Assembly: GCF_024679245.1 (NCBI RefSeq)
Contig: NC_090172.1
Span: 8,231,233 to 8,295,232 of the forward strand
Origin: Pseudorasbora parva
Taxonomy: Eukaryota > Chordata > Actinopteri > Cypriniformes > Gobionidae
Length of the DNA stretch: 64,000 nucleotides
Direction: 5' to 3'
This document shows, in pieces, positions 46,846 through 57,501 of this stretch. Made by a program: the position numbers and the translations under genes. The notes under the pieces were generated by a model. The model searched no databases. It was not told the DNA's origin and worked only from the letters and a program-made list of their open reading frames with translations. Within the stretch, counting starts at the first letter, position 1; every line of letters begins with the position of its first letter.

Positions 46846-47750
46846 CTAATCACATTTATTCAAATACTTTACACCACTGTTCTGTGGTAATCAACATTAT
46901 GCCACAAACGCTGTTTATTGTGCATGTTTTTATATCGAACTGAGATCAGTTTCATTTCTGCCTCATACAGAATGTCAAGAATCATGTTTGTGTGTATTTT
47001 ACAGAGAAGATTCCTCAGATGTCCTCAGTGACTGGAAAGGGAATGCAAGGCTGAAATGGTGGTGGCACTAGTGAGGAAAGCATCAAGCATCAAAAGCTTT
47101 TATCTCCACATAATAAAACTAACGTACACAATATAATCCTTTCATTTAGACAGAAAATGACATCACTGCTCTCCAACACCTCATACAAATCCAACACATC
47201 TGTGTTCACGAGACACTTACACATTTACAGTCTCCCAGATTGTAATATGAGGCAATTTCCTTGTTAAGTGATTATCATCAGATAAGTAGGGAACAAGATT
47301 AGTTTTGTGCAGCGTCTATCTTTCATTGGAGAGAAAACTTTTTAATATGTTTCCTCGGGTCAAATGTTCCTTCTTTCTGCTGCTCATTTCAAAATACTTA
47401 GTTTGATTGATGTTTAATAGGAAAATGTGTATCTGAATCCCATAGTGATCTTACAAATTATGATTTCAGAAATTCCTTGAAGGCACAACAAGGTGGAAAA
47501 GGATTCAGAAATTATCTTTGGTAATAGTTCAAGCCACATATGTAACACAAGGAACTTGTGATGATTTGCATACGCATGTCGTTTTCATGTATGTTGTTGA
47601 CCTTTTGCAAAATGCCGACATAAATGACAAGTGCTGGATTTGTGTGAGGATCATGGCACTGAATCTTTGAAAAATATTGAGAGGTTTCTTTGCCGTAAAC
47701 AAACACATTAGCAATAGTAAACTTTTTGTTTTATTCCATCTGTATGTCAT
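46846..47750. other. Unique non-coding DNA
   Basis: No gene. 47230-47400 is complex sequence (for example AAGTGATTATCATCAGATAA) that could be a regulatory element; untested. Confidence 0.35.
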
Positions 47751-47754
47751 TTAT

Positions 47755-48335
47755 TCACTGCTGAGTCAAAACACTATGACCACCTGCTGTTGGTCCTCTG
47801 AATGCTGCCAAAACAGCACCGACACGCTAAGGCAGGGACTCTACAAGACACTTGAAGCTGTGCTGTGGTCTCTGGCACCAAGATATCAGAAGCAGATCCC
47901 TAAAGTCCTGTATGTTGCAAGCTGGAGCAGCCGTGGATCTTGTGGAATCTCAGATCTTGTGCTCAGTTGGATTGAGATCTGGAATTTGGAAGCCAGGGCA
48001 ACACACTGAACTCTTCATCACGTTCCTCAAACCGTTCCTGAACAATGTGTGAAGTGTGGCAAGGTGCATTATCCCTCTGAAAGAGACCACTTCCACCAGG
48101 GAACACCATTGTCGTGAAGGGGTGAGCCCGGTCTGCAAAAATGTTTAGGTAGGTGGCACGTGTCATGTTTACATCCACATGAATAAACACAGGGTTTCCC
48201 AGCAGAACGTTGCCCAGAGCATCACACTCTCTCCACTGGCTAGTCGTCGTCCAAAGTGTATTCTGGTGCCATCACTTCACCGTGTAAATGGCACACAGGT
48301 TTACATGGTTGTCCATGTGGTGTAGAACAAAACGG
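47755..48335 (-). mobile_element. Tc1/mariner-type transposon relic
   Basis: The left border carries AACACTATGACCACCTGCTG, like the inverted terminal sequence CATAACATTATGACCACC of a known fish family. The minus strand encodes the C-terminal half of a DDE transposase. The right end is lost at about 48335. Confidence 0.78.
47950..48260 (-). pseudogene. Tc1/mariner transposase C-terminal fragment
   Basis: Minus-strand frames give HVDVNMTRATYLNIFADRAH, MVFPGGSGLFQRDNAPCHTS and EERDEEFSVLPWLPNS, and in the neighbouring frame PDLNPTEH. RDNAPCH contains the second catalytic aspartate and DLNP(I/T)EH the third acidic residue of the DDE/D triad. Frameshifts separate these segments and the DNA-binding half is missing, so it is dead. 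The sequence is clearly different from the Tc1 relic at 40060-40882. Confidence 0.85.
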
Positions 48336-48577
48336 GACATCCAACTTATTGATTAAGAGAACTGATGGTTCTCTACCATCTAATGTACCAAATATTTGTG
48401 TTACATTGTATTCCTATTCCCATTGGCTGCACTGATGCTCCTGTCATCCTCAAATGTTACTAAATCTTTTTGAATATTATATGATTGTAAAAGTCTGACT
48501 TGCCATTGAACAAAAAAAAAGAAGTATATAATATAATTGTATATGATAGTTCCTACATATAACACACATTCACCCGC

Positions 48578-48723
<146 letters not shown>

Positions 48724-48724
48724 C

Positions 48725-49045
48725 TATATTACCAAGAGGGGACTATCACTCTACACTATCCAAGAGGGGACCTGTGTTTCTAGTCATTTTGAAGAAACAA
48801 AAATCACATACAAAATTTTCTTTTAAGGTCCTTATTCATAATATAACTTCAAATAAGCATTTTTAAATTTTTTTAAAAATATGCCAAGAGGGGACCTGAA
48901 CGATGTCTACCTATCCAACAGGGGACCTCCATAGACTCTAATGGAGCTGTGTGTGTTTGTGTGTGACCGATGTCTACCTATCCAACAGGGGACCTCCATT
49001 AGTCTGCAGTGGAGCTGTGTGTGAATGTGAAGTGAGCTGGCAGTC
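48725..49045 (+). repeat. Left flank motif cluster of the giant foldback structure
   Basis: Five copies of an AGGGGAC(CT) core (about 48736, 48767, 48892, 48922, 48986), each preceded by CCAAG or CCAAC. Two sit in a duplicated unit GTCTACCTATCCAACAGGGG. The right flank at 62100-62372 has the same motif in the opposite orientation. Their orientation here is opposite to the adjacent satellite array. Confidence 0.75.
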
Positions 49046-49061
49046 AAGTCTGTCTTCATTT

Positions 49062-49084
49062 TATATATATATATATATATATAT
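49062..49084. repeat. Short (AT)n microsatellite
   Basis: About eleven AT units. Confidence 0.95.
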
Positions 49085-49608
49085 GCCATCTCCACCATTA
49101 CATGTCTTTACAAATAAATAACATAAATGCAGTTAAGCTTCGTACAGACTATATAATGTGTCAAGTAATAATATGTCTTTTTATAATAACTGTGTTCTTT
49201 TGAATGTACTGAGAAGTATTTATTTGTAACCTAAAATATACTTTAATACTTTAATTTATTTTTAAATATATTTATTACACAGTCGCAATAAAGTTACAAG
49301 ATGTAACATCAAGTAACACACTACACTTAGTTAGTCCACAAGTCTTCTTGTGCTTTAGTATGTTAGTCAACACATTAAAATAAGTTAACTTGTTTACACA
49401 GGCATCTGGTATCACAATAGGCACACACACACACACACACAAACACAATATACCTTAGACATAATACCTAATACATTACAGAAAAGTCATTTCTTTAAGA
49501 AATTCATTCTCTGTTGTGTCTTCATAATTACAGTATATGATCAGTCCTCATCTCTCATTTAAAATTATTGTCAGGTACACCAATGTATTTACATTATTGA
49601 ATATTACA
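49085..49608. other. AT-rich spacer before the left satellite array
   Basis: No gene and no clear repeat except a short CA run (49423-49440). It shows no evident inverted match with the corresponding region at 61284-61960. Confidence 0.45.
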
Positions 49609-52600
49609 GGTCATTATTGAATAGTGATTACGTTACACACAAACTGACTCAGGTCCCCTGTTAGATAGTAAATCACGACGCCTGTGTGTTTGCTGTGACA
49701 TTTCTTATCATCACAAACACACTGTAAAGATTTAGAGTTTTTACAGCAATACCTGAGTTTAAAGGGTTAAATCAAGCAGAAATAGCTCTCTAATGTATTA
49801 ATTGCAGGTCATTATTGAATAGTGATTATGTTACACACACACACTGACTCAGGTCCCCTGTTAGATAGTAAATCACGACACCTGTGTGTTTGCTGTGACA
49901 TTTCTTATCATCACAAACACACTGTAAAGATTTAGAGTTTTTACAGCAATAACTGAGTTTAAAGGGTTAAATCAAGCAGAAATAGCTCTCTAATGTATTA
50001 ATTGCCGGTCATTATTGAATAGTGAATATGTTACACACACACTGACTCAGGTCCCCTGTTAGATAGTAAATCACGACGCCTGTGTGTTTGCTGTGACATT
50101 TCTTATTATCACAAACACACTGCTAAGATTTAGAGTTTTAACAGCAATACCTGAGTTTAAAGGGTTAAATCAAGCAGAAATAGCTCTCTAATGTATTAAT
50201 TGCAGGTAATTATTGAATAGTGATTACGTCACACACACACTGACTCAGGTCCCCTGTTAGATAGTAAATCACGATGCCTGTGTGTTTGCTGTGACATTTC
50301 TTATCATCACAAACACACTGTAAAGATTTAGAGTTTTTACAGCAATACCTGAGTTTAAAGGGTTAAATCAAGCAGAAATAGCTCTCTAATGTATTAATTG
50401 CCGGTCATTATTGAATAGTGAATATGTTACACACACACTGACTCAGGTCCCCTGTTAGATAGTAAATCACGACGCCTGTGTGTTTGCTGTGACATTTCTT
50501 ATCATCATAAACACACTGCAAAGATTTAGAGTTTTTACAGCAATACCTGAGTTTAAAGAGTTAAATCAAGCAGAGATAGCTCTCTAATGTATTCATGGCA
50601 GGTCATTATTGAATAGTGATTACGTTACACACACACTCACTCAGGTCCCCTGTTAGATAGTAAATCACGACGCCTGTGTGTTTGCTGTGACATTTCTTAT
50701 CATCACAAACACACTGTAAAGATTTAGAGTTTTTACAGCAATACCTGAGTTTAAAGGGTTAAATCAAGCAGAAATAGCTCTCTAATGTATTAATTGCAGG
50801 TCATTATTGAATAGTGATTATGTTACACACACACTCACTCAGGTCCCCTGTTAGATAGTAAATCACGACGCCTGTGTGTTTGCTGTGACATTTCTTATAA
50901 TCACAAACACACTGTAAAGATTTAGAGTTTTTACAGCAATACCTGAGCTTAAAGGGTTAAATCAAGCAGAAATAGCTCTCTAATGTATTAATTGCCGGTC
51001 ATTATTGAATAGTGAATATGTTACACACACACTGACTCAGGTCCCCTGTTAGATAGTAAATCACGACGCCTGTGTGTTTGCTGTGACATTTCTTATCATC
51101 ATAAACACACTGCAAAGATTTAGAGTTTTTACAGCAATACCTGAGTTTAAAGAGTTAAATCAAGCAGAAATAGCTCTCTAATGTATTAATTGCAGGTCAT
51201 TATTGAATAGTGATTGTTACACACACACTCACTCAGGTCCCCTGTTAGATAGTAAAGCACGACGCCTGTGTGTTTGCTGTGACATTTCTTATAATCACAA
51301 ACACACTGTAAAGATTTAGAGTTTTTACAGCAATACCTGAGCTTAAAGGGTTAAATCAAGCAGAAATAGCTCTCTAATGTATTAATTGCCGGTCATTATT
51401 GAATAGTGAATATGTTACACACACACTGACTCAGGTCCCCTGTTAGATAGTAAAGCACGACGCCTGTGTGTTTGCTGTGACATTTCTTATAATCACAAAC
51501 ACACTGCAAAGATTTAGAGTTTTTACAGCAATACCTGAGTTTAAAGGGCTAAATCAAGCAGAAATAGCTCTCTAATGTATTAATTGCAGGTCATTATTGA
51601 ATAGTGATTATGTTACACACACACACTGACTCAGGTCCCCTGTTAGATAGTAAATCACGACGCATGTGTGTTTGCTGTGACATTTCTTATCATCATAAAC
51701 ACACTGCAAAGATTTAGAGTTTTTACAGCAATACCTGAGTTTAAAGGGCTAAATCAAGCAGAAATAGCTCTCTAATGTATTAATTGCAGGTCATTATTGA
51801 ATAGTGATTATGTTACACACACACACTGACTCAGGTCCCCTGTTAGATAGTAAATCACGACGCCTGTGTGTTTGCTGTGACATTTCTTATCTTCACAAAC
51901 ACACTGTAAAGATTTAGAGTTTTTACAGCAATACCTGAGTTTAAAGGGTTAAATCAAGCAGAAATAGCTCTCTAATGTATTAATTGCAGGTCATTATTGA
52001 ATAGTGATTATGTTACACACACACACTGACTCAGGTCCCCTGTTAGATAGTAAATCACGACACCTGTGTGTTTGCTGTGACATTTCTTATCATCACAAAC
52101 ACACTGTAAAGATTTAGAGTTTTTACAGCAATACCTGAGTTTAAAGGGTTAAATCAAGCAGAAATAGCTCTCTAATGTATTAATTGCAGGTCATTATTGA
52201 ATAGTGATTACGTTACACACACACTGACTCGGGTCCCCTGTTAGATAGTAAATCACGACGCCTGTGTGTTTGCTGTGACATTTCTTATCTTCACAAACAC
52301 ACTGTAAAGATTTAGAGTTTTTACAGCAATACCTGAGTTTAAAGGGCTAAATCAAGCAGAAATAGCTCTCTAATGTATTAATTGCAGGTCATTATTGAAT
52401 AGTGATTATGTTACACACACACACTGACTCAGGTCCCCTGTTAGATAGTAAATCACGACGCCTGTGTGTTTGCTGTGACATTTCTTATCATCACAAACAC
52501 ACTGCAAAGATTTAGAGTTTTTACAGCAATACCTGAGTTTAAAGGGTTAAATCAAGCAGAAATAGCTCTCTAATGTATTAATTGCCGGTCATTATTGAAT

Positions 52601-52669
52601 AATGAATATGTTACACACACACTGACTCAGGTCCCCTGTTAGATAGTAAATCACGACGCCTGTGTGTTT
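49609..52669 (+). repeat. Left satellite array, about 16 copies of a 196-200 bp monomer
   Basis: The marker AGGTCCCCTG recurs at 49651, 49851, 50049, 50247, 50445, 50643, 50841, 51039, 51235, 51433, 51633, 51833, 52033, 52231 (one change), 52431 and 52629. Spacings of 196-200 reflect a variable CA run. Monomers are nearly identical. The array ends abruptly at 52669 in the middle of a monomer, where unique sequence starts. No reading frame is conserved across monomers. Confidence 0.98.
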
Positions 52670-53640
52670 CTCTCCTCAACCCCCACAACCCCCCACTCAC
52701 AATTTACATTTCAATAAGGGAGACTTGAAAAACCAGTTTGTGAACCACAGGCCAATAGAGCTCAAACTACCAATGTGGCAGAACCCTTCTCAAATAAACT
52801 AGAGAAGATGCTGGGATTTGCCCTGCCAAATTAAACTAAATTACATTTTTTACAATCGCTAGGCCACATTTCTCAATACTTTGGTCATTTTCAAAATCCT
52901 TCACACAGTTCTCCAAACCAACTTTCTGCTTCACATCAGTTATTTCACATTCAAAATCCACAAAAACCAACAAAACACTTAATTCATGTCTCAAATCAAG
53001 TGCCAATGATCCACAGTTTAGCTTGCACAGACTGAAGTTGTGATCACTGTGTGAAGAGTTGAAAAAGTTGAAAAAGTGTGTTTATTATTGAGAAATGTTT
53101 TGTAAAAGAACATTTTATATCACAGCTTAACTGTGGATCAACATTGCTTTAGCAAAAAATGCATTCAATGGCAACATCTTTCAATTTACCTGAAATCTTT
53201 TCTCACTTTGACACAAACACAATCAAATCTTTGTTCTACAGGCCAATTCGCATGCCAACATGCAGTGAATTATAAGCAGCAGAGAGTGTCATTCTAGTTT
53301 TGCAAAGACATTTTAATTGTATAATGTTCCTGATGTTAGTGTTGATGTAAACCTGCACTGCTAGTGCTCGGGAAGAATGAGTTGATTTGTAAAAGTAAAA
53401 TTAACTGCTGTGAAGCTGAAAGTTGGTTAGCAAATTTATAAACTCCTCACTCAGTTCTCCTAAATATTGGGAAATATGTCCTAGCGATTGTAATTTCATT
53501 TCATCATGTAATTTCAATTTATTTTTGGCAGTGTATTTGGTCTAGGACACAGGTAACAGTAGTGAGCTTCTTTGTATCACCTGTGAGAGTCTTCATGCAT
53601 TGAAATGTAAATTACTGGTGGGGGGTTGAGCAGCAAACTC
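52670..53640. repeat. Core palindromic element, left copy
   Basis: Arm one (52670-53065) begins CTCTCCTCAACCCCCACAAC. Arm two (about 53390-53640) is its diverged reverse complement: both contain TACAATCGCTAGG or its complement, and an AACCCCCCAC...TTTACATTTCAAT block. Arm one is also repeated, almost identically and inverted, at 57112-57501. It looks like an old foldback element, perhaps Tc1/mariner-related, carried within the larger structure. Confidence 0.75.
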
Positions 53641-53820
53641 AACACACACACTATTCTCTATTCCAATTTCAAGAGCACATCTAAACCACCAGCCCAAACA
53701 CATTACAAGTGAAAGCACAAATAAATACAAAAGATATGATCCACATGAAATAAACAGTGCTTTTCAGGACGGTCTGTCAGTAGTTGTAATATAACACTGT
53801 ATTGTCCTCACTGTAAAAAA

Positions 53821-53860
<40 letters not shown>

Positions 53861-54307
53861 TATTTTTTATAAGTTAATAATTTTAAAGTTACTTTTTCTC
53901 AAAGTGTATGTTCACTTAACTGAACCTACTATGACATAAGCAACTATGTTTACTGGGATACTTCCTATTTTTTTAAAAATAATTTTGTATTAATTTTAGC
54001 ATTTTAGTTTAGCATTCGTGGACTGTCAGAGATACAGCTTTTGGGGCGTGTGCTTTAGGTGTTCACCCATATAGCACGTGAGTAATGAAGAGCCTTCTGA
54101 AGCAAAGTGGCACGTTTGTGTAAGAACAATGTCCATATTTTAAACTTTATAGACTAAACAAACTATTTTTATTGAAAGAAATTGTGTTTTAGTGTAATTA
54201 TGAAAAGAGTAACCCCTGACGCTAAGTTTTGTTTAGCTCTATCTTCTCTCTTCTGCGTTTGTCTGTGCACATACGTCAAGGATTCATGGGTGAAGAAGGG
54301 TTACTCT
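53641..54307. other. Core spacer with CACTGTAAA / poly-A / (TA)n tract
   Basis: CACTGTAAAA begins at 53809, continues into a 24-base A run (53815-53838) and a TA run (53839-53863). The CACTGTAAAA start is like the MITE at 25564, but no right end was found. No gene. Confidence 0.6.
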
Positions 54308-54311
54308 TTAA

Positions 54312-54973
54312 AGTACAACTCCGGTGAGAAATGACCCTTGGGGTAATTAACAGATGGTTACCGAGTAGATCGTTCTCTGGGATGCGTTTATGGAAATCAA
54401 GTGTAAAGAGTTTTATCTCTAAAAACAGATTTGAGTGACGAACGCTGTGCTAAGTGATGAACTGTGACTTGGAATCTCATATGGTCCATTGTTTCCGGAA
54501 GAAAGCACTGAACGCAGTAGAGAAAAAAAAGAAAAAAAAAAAGTCCATGTAATTAGATTTCACAAACTTAATTCCTATCGATCAGCTCACTTAGCACAAC
54601 GTTCGTGGCTCGACTAGTCGAGACTGTTTTCCAAGATGGCTGCAGTCTGTAAACGTGTAATGTACTGTCTTTAGAAAGTATCTTCTTATTAAACCGTTTG
54701 TACTCTAACAAATTCTCAATGCTGCGGTTTGCATGTAGGGATCCTCATTATGCTGCCTTGTTAGTGTGAGGTTATTTTGAGCCTTGTTAGTGGTATTAAC
54801 TAGCGATTTAATTTCACTTATTCCATGCCCCATAGACAAACATTATAAGCTAATCTGTGTTTAGAGATAAAACTCTTTAAATTCGATTTTCATGAAACCG
54901 CATCCCAGAGAACGATCTACTCGATAACCATCTGTTAATTACCCCTAGGGTCATTTCTCACCGGAGTTGTCCT
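54312..54973. mobile_element. TTAA-flanked element inserted in the core
   Basis: TTAA at 54308-54311 and 54974-54977. The left end is AGTACAACTCCGGTGAGAAA and the right end is the reverse complement of AGGACAACTCCGGTGAGAAA. Inverted similarity continues inward for about 120 bp (GATCGTTCTCTGGGATGCG and its complement). 662 bp, non-coding. It is a younger insertion into the structure. Confidence 0.92.
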
Positions 54974-54977
54974 TTAA

Positions 54978-55269
54978 GCGCAATGTGATTCGTGTGGCAC
55001 TGAAAACCGAAAGCTAGTATTTTAGTCTATGGATCAGTTACTGTGTGGATCAGTTATATGATGGTTAGATGCACTTTTATGGACCGACAAGGCACTGGCA
55101 TTATAAAGCTGGGAAGAGCCAGGACTTTTTTAATATAAATTTAAATAACTCAGATTTTATTCATTTGAAAAAAGAATGTCATATACACTTGGGATGACTT
55201 GAGGGTGAGTAAATCATGGGCTAATTTTCATTTGTAGGTGAACTAACTGCTGTAAACTGGGCCCACAAA
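54978..55269. other. Core spacer
   Basis: Non-coding. Nothing identified. Confidence 0.4.
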
Positions 55270-55341
55270 CACAGTAGATCCACACAACCCCCCACACAAT
55301 TTACATTTTAATAATAATAAATAAGGGAAGACTTGAAAACC

Positions 55342-56630
55342 TAGGGCCCTATAATTTCCGCGATCACGGAATCGCGGACGGAATCGCGGAATTGGCATAT
55401 TAATGCGGAATCTGCATATAAACGCGGAATCTGGTGTTAACGCAGATTTCCCCGGAATTTTACATATTTGTAATGAAATTCTGTGTCGTGTGGGTGGAGA
55501 ACGTATGTCTGAGGAAAGTGCAGACCGGGGGAAGCAAATCTTCGCGACACAACCCCTCCCGTCATTTCAGCTCGCCCTTCAAAACAATGAAAGTATGGCG
55601 AAGTTGGTCTCCACGGCTCTGCTTTCGGCAGCGAAAAAGTTAAGAAACTCGACGCTAACGGCGGTTTCACACTGCACGCGCAGGCGGCGCAGAAGCTTTC
55701 CGTATGGAGAGCGTGAGCCGCGCTCGTGTATTGCACAGACAGACAAATATTGTCCATTCTGTCAGATTTTCCGGTGTTCTGCTCGACCCCTGTCATCTCG
55801 TGCTTTGATTTATAATGTGCACATTAGGCAGCAATGCATATCTGCTGCAAATGCGACCGTTTTCCCCTCTGTTAGTCTGTTCCAAACATGCATTTAACAT
55901 GCTCTATATGGGTAGTTTACATGATAAGTAACCTTAAAGTTAAAATTAAGCATCTAGTTTTAATCATTTAAAGGGGCCTTTGAAGTTGGGGAAAAATACT
56001 TCTGGCAGTGTTGTGTTTTCGTGTATTTTTATTTTTCACAGCTCTGGATATCATAATGGTGATTGTTAAACACACAGAACAATTCACTACATGATTTCAT
56101 GGTGCAATGTTTTTTTTTTTATGTTAATTTTCAAATTTAAATGTTTTACTTAATAGTACTTAAGAGTACTGTAATGTGTTAATTCTTATTCTTAAATCTT
56201 AGTTAATTCTTAAATTCTTATGATTTTTTTTTTTTAGTTCTTTTTAAAAAAAATTACTTGAAAGAAAAAGCTAATGGAGCACTTTCATTTTAACTTATAT
56301 AAACTATTATAATTTATTTTACCGGAAAGTTTAAAGCTAATAACCATTAATATTTGAAGTATTTGAAGTGCATTGTTATGTCAAATATCATATTTGTCCT
56401 AAAAAGTAGATGTGATGTTTGTTACCTCGATAAATTTAAGGTCATTCCTATTTTTTGTTTTATGTTGTATTATATTAACATTAAAAGCAAACTCTTTTTT
56501 CACCAAAATTACAGTAAAGGGTAAAAAAACTGAATTACCAAACATTTTAACGGAAAAAAAGGAATCTGCAAAAATTAAAACGGAAAAAACGGAATTTGGG
56601 AAAAAATAAAACGGATTTTATAGGGCCCTA
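55342..56630. mobile_element. hAT-like element with TAGGGCCCTATAA ends
   Basis: The left end is TAGGGCCCTATAATTTCCG and the right end is the reverse complement of TAGGGCCCTATAAAATCCG. The uninterrupted paralogous site at 52728-52760 (GACTTGAAAAACCAGTTTG) proves an insertion. The flanks share AAAACC, so the target duplication is imperfect. Sub-terminal regions are rich in CGCGGAAT / ACGGAAAA words. The 164-codon frame 55403-55897 has no transposase motif. Confidence 0.85.
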
Positions 56631-56816
56631 AAAACCCAGTTTGTGAACCAAAGGCCAACCTAGAGGAAAGGAAAATCAAACCTGAGATCTCCTTCTCAAC
56701 TCACATCTTTCTCCTAGACAGAAATGAGATCAAGTGAACATCAAATTGAGACATAAGGCTAAGTCTCCTGCTTCTCACATGTTTATCCTGAGACAAAAAA
56801 TGACATTCTCTCATGT

Positions 56817-57097
56817 TTATCTCCACTAAAGTTTCATAAGAGATCTCAACAACATCACATACTATGCTCTGATTTGTCTCCTTGGCTAGAGAGACTGGAT
56901 TGCTCATATGTGTCTCCTCTAAAGTTTCAGAAGGGATCTCAACAGTATCGCACACTGAGCTCAGACTTTTCTCCTCAGCTAGATAATCTGGAACTCTCAC
57001 TTTTGTCACCTCTAAAAAGTTTCATAAAAGATCTCAATAACATCACACAGTGTGCTCAGAATATTCTCCTTAGTTAAAGTCTCTGGCACTCTCAAAT
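56817..57097 (-). repeat. Three 93-bp (31-codon) tandem repeats, coding-like relic
   Basis: On the minus strand three consecutive 93-95 bp units align. Two keep one open frame, with VPDYLAEEKSLSSVCDTVEI in one and NPVSLAKETNQSIVCDVVEI in the next. The third unit has two extra T residues that shift the frame. A unit length divisible by three and in-frame conservation suggest a former protein with 31-residue repeats. I do not recognise the family. Confidence 0.6.
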
Positions 57098-57501
57098 TTG
57101 TAAAACAAATGTTGGTCACTTTTTCAAAACTCTTCACAGAGTGATCACAACTTCAGTCTGTGCAAGCTAAACTGTGGATCATTGGCACTTGATTTGAGAC
57201 ATGAATTAAGTGTTTTGTTAGTTTTTGAATGTGAAATAACTGATGTAAAGCAGAAAGTTGGTTTGGAGAACAAGTTTTGAAAATGACCAACATATTGAGA
57301 AATGTGGCCTAGCGATTGTAAAAACTGTAATTTAGTTTAATTTGGCAGGGCAAATCCCAGCATCTTCTCTAGTTTATTTGAGAAGGGTTCTGCCACATTG
57401 GTAGTTTGAGCTCTATTGGCCTGTGGTTCACAAACTGGTTTTTCAAGTCTCCCTTATTGAAATGTAAATTGTGAGTGGGGGGTTGTGGGGGTTGAGGAGA
57501 G

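Larger units (their letters stand above)
55270..57501. repeat. Core palindromic element, right copy, split by a hAT element
   Basis: The strong arm at 57112-57501 is the near-identical reverse complement of 52670-53065. The short plus-orientation arm is split: 55284-55341 and 56631-56690 carry ACAATTTACATTT, AAGACTTGAAAAC and CAGTTTGTGAACCA. Its centre (56700-57100) contains the 93-bp repeats listed separately. Confidence 0.75.

Noticed and set aside
55403..55897. 164-codon plus-strand frame
   Set aside because: It lies within a non-autonomous hAT-like element and lacks hATC, BED or DDE motifs; a competing 119-codon frame exists on the other strand.
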